From contig NZ_QPCG01000003.1 of the NCBI RefSeq assembly GCF_003351025.1, forward strand, positions 326,355-390,354: 64,000 bases of DNA. Reading direction: 5' to 3'. The position numbers and the translations under genes are program-made. Positions 1 to 8,976 of the stretch are shown piece by piece. This DNA comes from Mucilaginibacter endophyticus. GTDB taxonomy: Bacteria > Bacteroidota > Bacteroidia > Sphingobacteriales > Sphingobacteriaceae. Position 1 is the stretch's first letter. The number at the start of each line of letters is the position of its first letter. The notes below the pieces were generated by a model that made no database searches, had not been told where the DNA came from, and saw nothing but the letters and a program-made list of their open reading frames with translations.

Positions 1-64
1 AGCCATGCTGCGCCAAAACCAAACCTGGGATTAATAAAAAGCACAGTATAGATAATATTTTCAT
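1..64 (-). CDS. Start of an exported protein, cut by the window edge
   Basis: Only the first 21 codons are inside the window. Read on the minus strand from an ATG at 64, they encode a short basic start followed by a hydrophobic stretch and an Ala-Gln boundary (MKILSILCFLLIPGLVLAQ), a typical signal peptidase I signal of this phylum. The mature protein lies off the left edge, so no function can be given. It is transcribed in the same direction as the fructose-bisphosphatase gene upstream of it, with about 140 bp of AT-rich sequence between them. Confidence 0.55.
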   Translation of the reverse strand, partial: MKILSILCFLLIPGLVLAQHG

Positions 65-202
65 TCGTTTTAGCATATCTTAAATAATATACAAAACAAA
101 TAAAAAAAATTAGTCTTACCTAATTTTTAAATTAAAGAAAGTGAAATTTTAACATATGCAACTACAAATGACACAAGTCTGCAAACCGAAACTATTTATT
201 AA

Positions 203-1246
203 TCAGATAACTTTCTTTTGCGGAGCTATAGATGGTTGTTGCGGAGAAAAGGCCAGCATAAACTCTTCTGCCCGTTTAATCATGTTTTCGGAGCCGATAA
301 AAATAGACGAACGCTGATGAAGTTCATTCACATCCAAATCGAGGATCCGGTCGTAGCCTGTAGATGCCAGGCCACCGGCCTGTTCCACAATAAAGGCCAT
401 CGGGTTGCACTCATAAACCAGTCGCAATTTTCCATTTGGATACTGGGCTGTAGTTGGATAAAGGAATATACCGCCCTTAATCAGGTTACGGTGAATGTCG
501 GCTATCATTGATCCGGTATAGCGTGAGGTGTAAGGGCGGCTGGTGGCATCGTCCTCAACCTGGCAGTATTTGATGTATTTTTTTACACCCAAAGGGAAAT
601 GCGTGTAATATCCTTCATTGATAGAATACAGGCTCCCATCCTTCGGCATTTTTATATCAGGGTGCGACAGACAAAACTCTCCTATAGAAGGGTCAAGCGT
701 AAACCCGTTAACCCCTTTACCTGTAGTATAAACCAGCATGGTTGATGATCCGTAGATCACGTAACCGGCGGCTACCTGCTCAGTACCTTTCTGCAGTACA
801 TCCTGCAAAGTAGCTTTACCCTCTAAAGTTTTACGGCGGTAAATAGAAAATATAGTTCCCACACTCACATTTACGTCAATATTTGATGAACCATCCAACG
901 GATCGATGGCTACAATATATTTGGCATGTTTGGAGATTTCCGATTCTATCAGGATATGCTCGTCATTCTCCTCCGAAGCTACTACACAGCACTCGCCCCC
1001 ACTCCGCAACGCCGAAATAAATTGCTCATTGGCATAAACATCCATCTTTTTTTGCCGCTCGCCATGAGAATTTACTGAATCGGTTTCGCCGATGATATCA
1101 ATGAGCCCGGCTTTACTGATCTCGCGGTTTACAATTTTAGCAGCGATGCCGATATCGCGTAAAAGTCTTGATAGCTCACCTTTGGCGAAAGGGAAATCAG
1201 CCTGTTTCTCTATAATAAATTGTCCTAAGGTTATTACTCTTTTCAT
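203..1246 (-). CDS. fbp: Class I fructose-1,6-bisphosphatase
   Basis: Hydrolyses fructose 1,6-bisphosphate to fructose 6-phosphate and phosphate, the committed step of gluconeogenesis, in the cytoplasm. The metal- and phosphate-binding motif DPLDGSS is at residues 115-121, with the acidic SEEND stretch at 91-95 before it. The length of 347 aa is normal for class I enzymes. The start MKRVITLG fits the usual N-terminus and no earlier in-frame start is needed. It is a housekeeping gene facing away from the carbohydrate operon at 1665. Growth on sugar acids that enter as pyruvate or triose phosphate would need gluconeogenesis, but nothing in the sequence shows co-regulation. Confidence 0.96.
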   Translation of the reverse strand: MKRVITLGQFIIEKQADFPFAKGELSRLLRDIGIAAKIVNREISKAGLIDIIGETDSVNSHGERQKKMDVYANEQFISALRSGGECCVVASEENDEHILIESEISKHAKYIVAIDPLDGSSNIDVNVSVGTIFSIYRRKTLEGKATLQDVLQKGTEQVAAGYVIYGSSTMLVYTTGKGVNGFTLDPSIGEFCLSHPDIKMPKDGSLYSINEGYYTHFPLGVKKYIKYCQVEDDATSRPYTSRYTGSMIADIHRNLIKGGIFLYPTTAQYPNGKLRLVYECNPMAFIVEQAGGLASTGYDRILDLDVNELHQRSSIFIGSENMIKRAEEFMLAFSPQQPSIAPQKKVI

Positions 1247-1664
1247 GATGGTGTGTATTTAATCGGTTAACAGAAATATTAAAAAATAACGGCGTTTGGC
1301 CGGGTTGTTTATAATCAGGAGTCGGTGTTATGATGAGTGATAAACTGGGATAACAAAGCTCATCCAACAGGTTCAAACTATGCCCTATATGCTCATAATC
1401 ACCTTTTTGCTAAATTACCGGCCTTGAGTTACCGAACTGTCATGCTCTGTCTCCCGGCATCTTAGCACCTGTTCACTACCATTGCTGCCTTCAAAAGCCA
1501 ATTACAAGCAGATAATATCGCAACTGTTTACCTGCCAGTATTCCTTTTGATAATATCGTACAATAATTGGATAACGGTTGGATGAAAATGGGAGACGGCA
1601 GTATCCATCTTTGTTTTATATCAAAACCAATTAATTAAGGCCTGCTATTATAATTTATAAGTAT
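1247..1664. other. 418-bp divergent intergenic region
   Basis: Lies between the divergent fbp gene and the sugar-acid operon, so it must hold promoters for both. No protein-coding frame is convincing. A motif resembling the Bacteroidota -7 element (CATCTTTG, near 1605-1612) sits about 50 bp before the alcohol dehydrogenase start, but the -33 partner is weak. The middle contains a possible structured RNA on the minus strand, listed separately. Confidence 0.4.
1415..1545 (-). ncRNA. Possible structured RNA, SRP-RNA-like (tentative)
   Basis: On the minus strand the stretch from about 1493 down to 1440 reads GAAGGCAGCAATGG, then GGTGC, then TGCCGGGAG. The order and spacing resemble the 3' half of small bacterial SRP RNA (GGAAGCAGCC ... 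GTGTGCCGGGATG in E. coli). Upstream, CTGGCA (about 1540) can pair with TGCCGG, and ACAGTTGC with GCAATGGT apart from one mismatch, giving an interrupted long hairpin. The expected 5' SRP strand with the GGTCAGG element is not clear. It may be a diverged or decayed copy, another RNA, or chance. Confidence 0.25.
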
Positions 1665-2831
1665 ATGCCGCAAACTGTACATCCTTATCGCGACATCACT
1701 ATCAGGTTTCCGGGCCAGGTAATTGTTGGTAAAAAATCGCTTTTAAAACTAACCGATGAGGTTGTTGGCCAGGGTTATAAATCAGCTTTGATAGTTACCA
1801 TCAGCCCGCTTTTAGATAAACTTGAGCCGCTTTTAGTTCAGCTTAAAGAAGCCGGAGTTACCGTTCATGTTGATACATCGATAGTAAGGGAGCCATCTTT
1901 TAAAGATTTTGAAGATCTGCTTACATCTGTTAAAAATACCCGGGCAGACGTGATCATAGGTATTGGTGGCGGCAGTGTGCTTGATATAGCTAAACTGATA
2001 GCCGCGCAAATTGATAATGATCAATCATTGGCAGATATCACTGGTATCGGCCTGCTTAAAAATCGTAATAAAAAACTTATTTGCGTGCCTACAACAGCGG
2101 GTACAGGCAGCGAAGCCTCACCTAACGCCATATTGATAGATGATGCGGATAACCAGAAAAAAGGGATCATAAGCCGATACCTTGTTCCGGATGGGGTGAT
2201 CATTGACCCGGAATTGATGATTAGTCTCCCTCCAGAGGTTACCGCGGCTACCGGTCTTGATGCTTTAACCCATTGCCTTGAAGCTTATACCAATCTATAC
2301 GCGCATCCATTCATTGATATGTACGCCCTTGAAGGGATCAGGCTGATAGCAGGCAACCTTGTTAAAGCTGTAAACGATGGTAGCGATGAAGATGCCCGTA
2401 CACAATTGGCCATTGGCAGTTTAATGGGTGGTTTTTGCTTAGGCCCGGTTAATACGGCGGGTGTTCACGCGCTCTCCTATCCGCTGGGCAGCATGTATCA
2501 TATCGCTCACGGCTTATCTAATGCCTTGCTACTTCCTTTTGTAATGGAATATAACATTCCGGCGGCACCAGAACGATATGCGGCCGTTGCACGTGCATTG
2601 GGATGTGATAGCAGTATTACGGATTCGGAAACTGCCTATACAGGAGTTGAGAAAATCCGCGAATTGATTAGTCAATGCGGCATTCCGGCACGCCTGAAAG
2701 AAATAGACATAGACAAAAACACCATACCACAAATGGCCGCCGACGCCATGAAAATTACGCGCTTGCTTAAAAACAATCCGCGACCGATAACAATAGATGA
2801 CGCTGTAAACATTTACGAGGCTGCTTATTAA
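1665..2831 (+). CDS. Iron-containing (group III) alcohol dehydrogenase; proposed D-threuronate reductase
   Basis: A 388-aa cytoplasmic NAD(P)-dependent oxidoreductase of the iron-dependent alcohol dehydrogenase family. The nucleotide loop GGGSVLD is at residues 101-107, followed by TTAGTGSEAS (143-152). The four metal ligands of the family are visible: Asp199, His203, His268 and His282. Members usually interconvert small aldehydes and alcohols. It is the first gene of a seven-gene operon, 10 bp before the aldolase gene. In the proposed pathway it would reduce the four-carbon aldehyde acid released by the aldolase to a tetronic acid, the substrate type of the kinase two genes on. The family call is secure; the substrate is inference from the neighbours. 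Confidence 0.9.
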   Translation: MPQTVHPYRDITIRFPGQVIVGKKSLLKLTDEVVGQGYKSALIVTISPLLDKLEPLLVQLKEAGVTVHVDTSIVREPSFKDFEDLLTSVKNTRADVIIGIGGGSVLDIAKLIAAQIDNDQSLADITGIGLLKNRNKKLICVPTTAGTGSEASPNAILIDDADNQKKGIISRYLVPDGVIIDPELMISLPPEVTAATGLDALTHCLEAYTNLYAHPFIDMYALEGIRLIAGNLVKAVNDGSDEDARTQLAIGSLMGGFCLGPVNTAGVHALSYPLGSMYHIAHGLSNALLLPFVMEYNIPAAPERYAAVARALGCDSSITDSETAYTGVEKIRELISQCGIPARLKEIDIDKNTIPQMAADAMKITRLLKNNPRPITIDDAVNIYEAAY

Positions 2832-2841
2832 TACATCATAA

Positions 2842-3774
2842 ATGAAACTAAAAAAGAAATATAATGGCCTGGTAGTGCCATCAATTACGCCACTGACCGA
2901 TAGCTACAAACTTGATCACGAAGCGGTTGAAAAAATATTTGATAATATTTTCAACTACGGCGGCGTGCCTTTTATACTGGGCACCACCGGCGAATCGGCC
3001 TCCTTACCAAACGATCTTAAGCTTGACTTTATTAAACTGGCAACATCGGTAAGGCAGCCCGGCAGATTGCTTTACGCCGGCATTTCATCAAACTGCCTTG
3101 CCGACTCAATTGAGCTGGCCAAACGCTGTGCCGATGAAGGTATTGACGTTGCGGTAGCGCACTTGCCTGCCTATTTTACTTTAACTGAATACGAAATTAA
3201 AACATACTTTGAAACGCTGGCTAACGAGGTACCTATCCCACTGATAGTTTACAATATACCGGCTACAACCAATGTATCCATAAACCTAAACCTTCTCGAC
3301 GAATTAAGCCATCATGATAATATTGTGGGAACCAAAGATTCGGAACGTAACCACGACCGGCTAAAAGATTCGCTTAAATTATGGGCCAAAAGGGCCGATT
3401 TCAGTCACTTCCTGGGATGGGGAGCGCAATCTGCCCACGCACTGTTTACCGGCAGCGACGGCCTGGTGCCAAGCACTGGAAACCTTTTCCCCGATATTTA
3501 TTACAAAATGATAGTGGCGGCCGACAATAATGATGAAGCGGCAGCATTGCTATTGCAAAGGCACTCCAACCTGGTTGGCGATATTTACCAAGGCAAACGC
3601 CTGCTGGGCGAATCATTAGCGGCACTAAAATCATTAATGCAAAGTGCCGGGTTATGCCGCTCGTACATGATGCCGCCGCTGTTAAAAGTGAGCGAGGCTG
3701 AAGCCACCGAGTTGCAAAACAAATTGCAAAGCATGCTTAATGTTGAAAACCTTAGCTTACCGATATACCAATGA
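2842..3774 (+). CDS. DapA/NanA-family 2-keto-3-deoxy sugar acid aldolase (proposed Dha aldolase)
   Basis: A 310-aa TIM-barrel lyase of the dihydrodipicolinate synthase / N-acetylneuraminate lyase family. The carboxylate-binding loop GTTGE is at 47-51, the catalytic Tyr is Tyr137 (VYNIP) and the Schiff-base Lys is Lys165 (GTKDS). These residues predict reversible cleavage of a 2-oxo-3-deoxy acid to pyruvate plus an aldehyde. It is unlikely to be the lysine enzyme, since it sits between an alcohol dehydrogenase and the PdxA2/DUF1537 pair with a 4-bp ATGA overlap to the next gene. Applied to Dha, cleavage would give pyruvate and D-threuronate. Kdo, keto-deoxy-gluconate or keto-deoxy-rhamnonate are alternative substrates. 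Family certain, substrate inferred. Confidence 0.9.
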   Translation: MKLKKKYNGLVVPSITPLTDSYKLDHEAVEKIFDNIFNYGGVPFILGTTGESASLPNDLKLDFIKLATSVRQPGRLLYAGISSNCLADSIELAKRCADEGIDVAVAHLPAYFTLTEYEIKTYFETLANEVPIPLIVYNIPATTNVSINLNLLDELSHHDNIVGTKDSERNHDRLKDSLKLWAKRADFSHFLGWGAQSAHALFTGSDGLVPSTGNLFPDIYYKMIVAADNNDEAAALLLQRHSNLVGDIYQGKRLLGESLAALKSLMQSAGLCRSYMMPPLLKVSEAEATELQNKLQSMLNVENLSLPIYQ

Positions 3775-4811
3775 TAGCCGAGAAACCCATCATAGCGATA
3801 ACCATGGGCGATCCGGCCAGTATTGGCCCCGAGATTGCCATTAAAGCCCTGCTTACCGAAAGGTTGTTTGAGATCTGCCGCCCATTGATTATAGGTGATA
3901 CCGGGGTATTTTTTGATATCATAAAACGATTAGGTTTAGAGGCACGCATCAACTCCATAAAAGATATCCGCAAGGCCAACTTTGAGTTTGGCAAGCCAGA
4001 TGTTTATGACCTGCAAAATGTGGATATGGAGCAGCTGCGCTTTGGCGAAATCTCCGCCATGGCAGGCAATGCCTCGTTTGAAGCAGTAAAAAAAGCCATT
4101 GAACTGGCACTTGACGGTGAGGTTGATGCAACCGTAACCGGGCCAATCAACAAAAAATCAATTAATGAAGCCGGGCACCACTTTGCCGGTCATACCGAAA
4201 TCTACGCGCATTACACCGGCACAAAAAAATATGCCATGCTGTTGGTTGAGCATAACATGAAGGTAATCCACGTATCAACTCATGTTTCCCTAAGGCAAGC
4301 TTGCGATCTTGTAAAAAAGGATCGCATCATTGAGGTGATCGAACTATTGCAGGATGGTTTAATTTCATTGGGCGAGAAAAACCTGAAAATAGGCGTTGCC
4401 GGACTTAATCCCCATGCCGGAGACTCGGGTTTGTTTGGTACAGAAGATGAATTTGAGATCCTTCCGGCTGTACAGGAAGCTTTAAAGTTAGGTTATGATG
4501 TGGATGGCCCGGTACCAGCCGATACCTTATTTTCCAAGGCATCAACCGGGTACTATGGTGGTATTGTGGCTATGTACCACGATCAGGGTCACATCCCGTT
4601 TAAGCTTACCGGCTTTAAATGGAATGCCGAAAAACAGCAGATGGACAGCGTAAAAGGCGTTAACATCACAATGGGGCTGCCTATCATCCGCACTTCGGTG
4701 GACCATGGTACCGCTTTTGAAATTGCCGGAAAAGGAATTGCCAGCAGCGATGCCATGATACTGGCTATCGAGTCGGCAGTGCAATTGAGCAAAAACAGAG
4801 TAAAAGTATAA
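3771..4811 (+). CDS. pdxA2: PdxA2-type 4-phospho-D-threonate/erythronate 3-dehydrogenase
   Basis: A 346-aa member of the 4-hydroxythreonine-4-phosphate dehydrogenase (PdxA) family. Visible are the N-terminal MGDPASIGPE (12-21), TGPINKKS (123-130), substrate His141 (AGHTE) and the metal-binding histidines His171, His215 (NPHAGDSG) and His270 (YHDQGH). Genes of this family next to DUF1537 kinases are established as PdxA2. They oxidise C3 of 4-phospho-D-threonate or -erythronate, after which the product decarboxylates to dihydroxyacetone phosphate. Overlap with the aldolase (4 bp) and a 3-bp gap to the kinase show one translationally coupled unit, arguing against a pyridoxine-biosynthesis role. 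Confidence 0.92.
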   Translation: MIAEKPIIAITMGDPASIGPEIAIKALLTERLFEICRPLIIGDTGVFFDIIKRLGLEARINSIKDIRKANFEFGKPDVYDLQNVDMEQLRFGEISAMAGNASFEAVKKAIELALDGEVDATVTGPINKKSINEAGHHFAGHTEIYAHYTGTKKYAMLLVEHNMKVIHVSTHVSLRQACDLVKKDRIIEVIELLQDGLISLGEKNLKIGVAGLNPHAGDSGLFGTEDEFEILPAVQEALKLGYDVDGPVPADTLFSKASTGYYGGIVAMYHDQGHIPFKLTGFKWNAEKQQMDSVKGVNITMGLPIIRTSVDHGTAFEIAGKGIASSDAMILAIESAVQLSKNRVKV

Positions 4812-4814
4812 GCT

Positions 4815-5981
4815 ATGATCGCTGTAATTGCAGATGATTTAACGGGAGCCGCCGAACTGGCAGGCATAGGCCTCAACCACGGGTTAAGAACCGAGGTGAG
4901 CACCACTGTTGATGAATACTGCGATGCAGACTTGCTGATCATAGCTACAGATACCCGTTCGCTTACTGAACCTAAGGCAAAGGAGATAGTTCACCACCTT
5001 ACCGTTCAGTTACAGCGACTAAACCCCCGGTTTATTTTCAAAAAGATAGATTCGGTTTTACGGGGGCATATTATTGAGGAATTGCAAAGTCAGCTTGTTG
5101 CGTCAGGTTTAAAAAGGGCTTTGATTATACCCGGCAACCCTCATCATTCAAAAAAACTTATCGGCGAAACGTTCCATTACAACGGCGCCCCTATCCACCT
5201 TAGTGATTTCGCTAACGATCCAACCTTCCCGGCTTTAAGCTCAAATATTATTGAATTATTAAGGGCCGATGAAAAGATCCAATTGGTAAAAAAGGACGAC
5301 AAGCTCCCAGCGACAGGAATCATTATAGGAGCAGCCAATGACGAAGATGATCTTAAATATTGGGTAAATAAAACGGATAGCGATACCCTTTTGGCAGGCT
5401 CGGCAAATTTATTTACCACCCTCCTTGAATCTTTAACCAATTCGCAAAAGGTTGAAACCACTGCCCCCGAAACTACCGGCAGGCGGCTGTTTGTATTTGG
5501 CAGCACATTTTACCAGGGTAAGCTAAACCTAAGCGATGGCCGGCACAACAATATCCCGGTACATTATGTACCAGCGGCAACCATCTGCGCCGAAACCAGC
5601 GGAGATAATGTTCATGCCCTTTTTGCCAGTCACGTGGCATCAAGCATTGTGGCGGGCAACAACGCCATCATTGCTATAAACCCCGATTTTATTAAGCATA
5701 TAAAAGTAAATCCCTTATTACTGAGCCACAAAATGGCAGATATTGTAAAACAGGTTATTGACCACACTTCCCTTCACGAATTGCTGATTGAGGGTGGTGC
5801 AACCGCCTGGGCCATACTTGAGCGTTTAAACATCAAAAAATTATATCCCTCAAAACTAATAGCTCCCGGAGTTATTCATATGCGCGTAGCCGGCAATAAC
5901 CAATTATGTTTAACTTTAAAACCAGGCAGCTACCCCTGGCCTGCTCCCGTTTGGGGAACCAATAACTATACCTGCATATGA
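4815..5981 (+). CDS. DUF1537 four-carbon acid-sugar kinase
   Basis: A 388-aa ATP-dependent kinase of the DUF1537 (DtnK/DenK/OiaK) family, which phosphorylates acid sugars such as D-threonate, L-threonate, D-erythronate and 3-oxo-isoapionate. The N-terminal domain begins with the substrate-binding IADDLTGA (residues 4-11) and has KKIDSVLRGH in the first 80 residues. The C-terminal nucleotide domain has the glycine-rich IEGGATA segment and ends in LKPGSYPWP. It directly follows pdxA2 and overlaps the symporter start by 4 bp. The DUF1537-PdxA2 pairing predicts a tetronate 4-kinase; here D-threonate is favoured by the pathway logic. 3-oxo-isoapionate is an alternative, because apiose is also an RG-II sugar. 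Confidence 0.9.
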   Translation: MIAVIADDLTGAAELAGIGLNHGLRTEVSTTVDEYCDADLLIIATDTRSLTEPKAKEIVHHLTVQLQRLNPRFIFKKIDSVLRGHIIEELQSQLVASGLKRALIIPGNPHHSKKLIGETFHYNGAPIHLSDFANDPTFPALSSNIIELLRADEKIQLVKKDDKLPATGIIIGAANDEDDLKYWVNKTDSDTLLAGSANLFTTLLESLTNSQKVETTAPETTGRRLFVFGSTFYQGKLNLSDGRHNNIPVHYVPAATICAETSGDNVHALFASHVASSIVAGNNAIIAINPDFIKHIKVNPLLLSHKMADIVKQVIDHTSLHELLIEGGATAWAILERLNIKKLYPSKLIAPGVIHMRVAGNNQLCLTLKPGSYPWPAPVWGTNNYTCI

Positions 5982-7543
5982 AACATGAAACCCTGCACCT
6001 GGCAGATTATATTATCATAGCCCTGGCACTGGCCATTTCATTAACCATCGGTCTCAAATTTTCAAAAGGACAAAACTCCACCAAAAAATATTTCGTATCG
6101 CGCGGCTCTATTCCGGCCTGGGCCATAGGCATGTCGTTAATGGCTACACTCATCAGCAGTGTAACTTTCCTGGCCTATCCCGGCGAGGGTTTTGCATCCA
6201 ATTGGATCTTGTTGGTTCAGGGCTTAATGGTTCCGGTAGTTTTATTGCTGATGGTTTGGTTCATAGTCCCCCTTTACCGCGAGGTAATAGGTGTAAGTAC
6301 TTACGAATACTTTGAAAAACGCTTCGGCCTGTTTGCCCGCTTTTATAGCTCTATTAGTTTCGTGCTCACCCATTTTTCAAAAATGGGAACGGTATTTTTC
6401 CTGCTGGCGCTGGCACTCTCCAACATGACCAATACCAATACCTTTGCCATTATCTGGGTTATAGGCTTTGTGATCATTGTCATTACACTTATTGGCGGTA
6501 TTGAGGCCGTAATTTGGGCCGATGTTGTGCAGGGCTTTTTGCTGATAGGCGGCGGCATTGCGTCATTCATCATCCTCATCTGTTCAATTAAAGGCGGCTT
6601 TCCCGAGCTTTGGCATATCGCCAGTGTTAATCACAAAAATAACTTCGGCCCCTACTCCTGGAATTTTAAGAAACTTACGTTTATAGTAATGGCTATAAAC
6701 GGCGTGTTTTACGCCATCCAGAAATACGGAACCGATCAAACTATGGTGCAACGTTATCTGACAGCAAAAACCGACAAAGCAGCTATTCGCGCATCCATAT
6801 TAGGAGTGGCGCTTACCGTGCCTTTATGGGCTTTGTTCATGTTTATTGGCACTGCATTATTTGCCTACTATCAGCAAAACCCACTACCTGCAGGTATTAA
6901 AGCCGACGCGGTTTTTCCTTATTTTATCATGAGCCAACTACCTACCGGCGTTGTAGGATTGATATTGGCAGCGTTGATCTCGGCAGCTATCTCCAGCCTT
7001 GGGGCAGATCTTAACTGCCTTTCGGCCATTGGTGTGGAAGATTATTATAAAAAATTCAGGCCTCATAAATCGGATAAGGATTACCTAAAAGCCGGGAGAT
7101 GGATAGTAGTACTGGCCGGTTTCGGTGCTATGGGTATAGCTACCCTATATATGCTTGCCGGTGATGAAGGCGCATTGGGCATTGTGTTTACCCTCTACGC
7201 CATTTTTTCGGGTGGTATAGCTGGGATCTTTTTATTGGGACTGTTCAGCAGCAGGGCAAATAGCCAAGGGGTAAACATTGGTATTATTGCCTGTATCCTG
7301 TTTACCGGTTACGCCTTTTTAACATCAGCCAAAATTGGTTTGGGCGATGATAAACATATCCTGCTCGATCTGGGTAAATACAATTTCAATCAGCATAAAT
7401 ACATGCTCGGGGTATATAGCCATTTGGTGGTGATCATAGTTGGCTACCTGGCCAGCCTGTTTTTCCCTAAACCCGAATTAAATAAAAACCTCCTTTTCAG
7501 CGGGTGGCTTGAGGCAAAACGCGCCGGAAAGCTTACCAAATAA
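5978..7543 (+). CDS. Sodium:solute symporter, proposed sugar-acid importer
   Basis: A 521-aa inner-membrane transporter of the solute:sodium symporter (SSS) family, with many hydrophobic segments across its length beginning at residue 10 and family-typical stretches such as SSVTFLAYPGEGF and DQTMVQRYL. It starts within the kinase stop codon (ATGA overlap), so it serves the same pathway. The SSS family includes sialic-acid transporters, which carry another 2-keto-3-deoxy acid. Import of free Dha or a related acid sugar from the periplasm is therefore reasonable. The substrate cannot be read from sequence. Confidence 0.92.
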   Translation: MKHETLHLADYIIIALALAISLTIGLKFSKGQNSTKKYFVSRGSIPAWAIGMSLMATLISSVTFLAYPGEGFASNWILLVQGLMVPVVLLLMVWFIVPLYREVIGVSTYEYFEKRFGLFARFYSSISFVLTHFSKMGTVFFLLALALSNMTNTNTFAIIWVIGFVIIVITLIGGIEAVIWADVVQGFLLIGGGIASFIILICSIKGGFPELWHIASVNHKNNFGPYSWNFKKLTFIVMAINGVFYAIQKYGTDQTMVQRYLTAKTDKAAIRASILGVALTVPLWALFMFIGTALFAYYQQNPLPAGIKADAVFPYFIMSQLPTGVVGLILAALISAAISSLGADLNCLSAIGVEDYYKKFRPHKSDKDYLKAGRWIVVLAGFGAMGIATLYMLAGDEGALGIVFTLYAIFSGGIAGIFLLGLFSSRANSQGVNIGIIACILFTGYAFLTSAKIGLGDDKHILLDLGKYNFNQHKYMLGVYSHLVVIIVGYLASLFFPKPELNKNLLFSGWLEAKRAGKLTK

Positions 7544-7552
7544 TCTACAACA

Positions 7553-8974
7553 ATGAAAAAGTTACTGGCATCAGGTCTGGTTTTGTTCCTGTTTATATCC
7601 ACACAAGCGCAAGTAAAACTGGCATCCATTTTTACCGATAACATGGTACTGCAACAGCAAAGCGAAGCACCCATATGGGGTTGGGACAAAGCAGGATCAA
7701 CTGTTACTATCAGCACCTCGTGGAACAAAAAAACCTATAAGGCCAAAGTGAATGCCAATGGTAAATGGCTTGCAAAGGTAAGTACCCCGGCATACGGCGG
7801 GCCATACATCGTTACAATTAGTGATGGCAATACCATACAACTAAACAACGTGCTTATTGGCGAGGTTTGGCTTTGCACCGGGCAATCAAACATGGAGATT
7901 CCGATGAAAGGCTATAAAAGTCAGCCTATCAGTGGTTCTGTTGATGCTATCCTGAAATCATCTAACAGTAATATCCACATCTACACCGTACCTCATTCAT
8001 CGGTGACCGAAGTTCAGGCCAACAGTAAACCATCCGAATGGCATGTGGCCTCGCCTGAATTTGTCGCCAACTTTAGCGCTACAGGTTATTATTTCGGCAG
8101 GCTATTGAATGAGATGCTTCATGTACCTATCGGTTTGATCAGCGATTGTTATGCCGGTTCAAATGCCGAAGCCTGGCTGGACCCAGAAGGGTTGAAAGAA
8201 TTTCCGGAGATAAAAATCCCGGCTAAAACAGATACCATCAAGGCGGTATCACGCACGCCTACTACCTTGTTTAATGGCATGCTGAACCCAGTGATTGGCT
8301 ACGGTATTAAAGGCTGTATCTGGTACCAGGGCGAATCAAACTACGACCGACCCGACCAATATGAAAAACTTTTCCCGGCCCTGGTAAAACGCTGGCGGGG
8401 GCTTTGGCAGCAAGGCGATTTTCCACTTTATTATGTGCAGATAGCCCCATATGATTATGCACAACTTCCGCCTTACAATAGCGGTGGCAAATACAATTCG
8501 GCCTATCTGCGCGATGCTCAACGTAAATCATTAAAAATCATCCCCAACAGCGGCATGGCTGTATTACTTGATGTTGGCGAACAGGCTCTTATTCACCCTT
8601 CACGTAAAGAACCCGTAGGCACTCGACTGGCTTATCTTGCCTTAGCTCAAACTTATGGCATCAAAGGTTTCGACTATGCAAGTCCGCTGTACAAAGAAAT
8701 GACTGTGGATGGCAATCAGGCCACCATCAGGTTTGAGCACGCCGAAAACGGGCTTACGTCCTTCAACAAGCCTATCCAAAACTTTGAAATTGCCGGTAAC
8801 GACAAAATGTTTTACCCTGCACAGGCCATGATATCGGGCAGCGCAATTATTGTATCTTCACCTTTGGTAAAAGAGCCCGTGGCCGTGCGTTACGCCTTTA
8901 AAGATTTTGTGGTGGGCGATCTGTTCGGCACTAACGGGCTCCCCGTTTCCTCATTCAGAACCGACGATTGGTAA
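7553..8974 (+). CDS. Exported SGNH esterase, sialate O-acetylesterase (SASA) family
   Basis: A 473-aa secreted esterase with an N-terminal signal peptide ending near residue 20 (STQAQ). The nucleophile serine lies in the block GEVWLCTGQSNME at about 103-115, and the oxyanion-type GCIWYQGESN is near residue 260. The family removes O-acetyl groups from glycans. It follows the symporter by 9 bp and precedes the DUF5703 gene by 2 bp. It probably deacetylates an oligosaccharide so that the neighbouring glycosidase can act. RG-II carries O-acetyl groups, so this suits the proposed substrate. A second, distant SASA-family gene is at 37817-39274. Confidence 0.9.
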   Translation: MKKLLASGLVLFLFISTQAQVKLASIFTDNMVLQQQSEAPIWGWDKAGSTVTISTSWNKKTYKAKVNANGKWLAKVSTPAYGGPYIVTISDGNTIQLNNVLIGEVWLCTGQSNMEIPMKGYKSQPISGSVDAILKSSNSNIHIYTVPHSSVTEVQANSKPSEWHVASPEFVANFSATGYYFGRLLNEMLHVPIGLISDCYAGSNAEAWLDPEGLKEFPEIKIPAKTDTIKAVSRTPTTLFNGMLNPVIGYGIKGCIWYQGESNYDRPDQYEKLFPALVKRWRGLWQQGDFPLYYVQIAPYDYAQLPPYNSGGKYNSAYLRDAQRKSLKIIPNSGMAVLLDVGEQALIHPSRKEPVGTRLAYLALAQTYGIKGFDYASPLYKEMTVDGNQATIRFEHAENGLTSFNKPIQNFEIAGNDKMFYPAQAMISGSAIIVSSPLVKEPVAVRYAFKDFVVGDLFGTNGLPVSSFRTDDW

Positions 8975-8976
8975 TT

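Noticed and set aside
2842..3774. Aldolase as lysine-biosynthesis DapA
   Set aside because: No lysine genes nearby and tight coupling to sugar-acid genes.
3771..4811. PdxA as a vitamin B6 biosynthesis enzyme
   Set aside because: It is coupled on both sides to an aldolase and a DUF1537 kinase, the established setting of PdxA2.
1665..5981. Simple uptake and use of environmental D- or L-threonate
   Set aside because: This would need only kinase, PdxA2 and transporter. It leaves the aldolase and iron ADH unexplained, though it remains the main alternative.
8968..8976. TTG start three codons upstream for the DUF5703 protein
   Set aside because: It overlaps the esterase stop and adds residues before an otherwise good ATG-started signal peptide.
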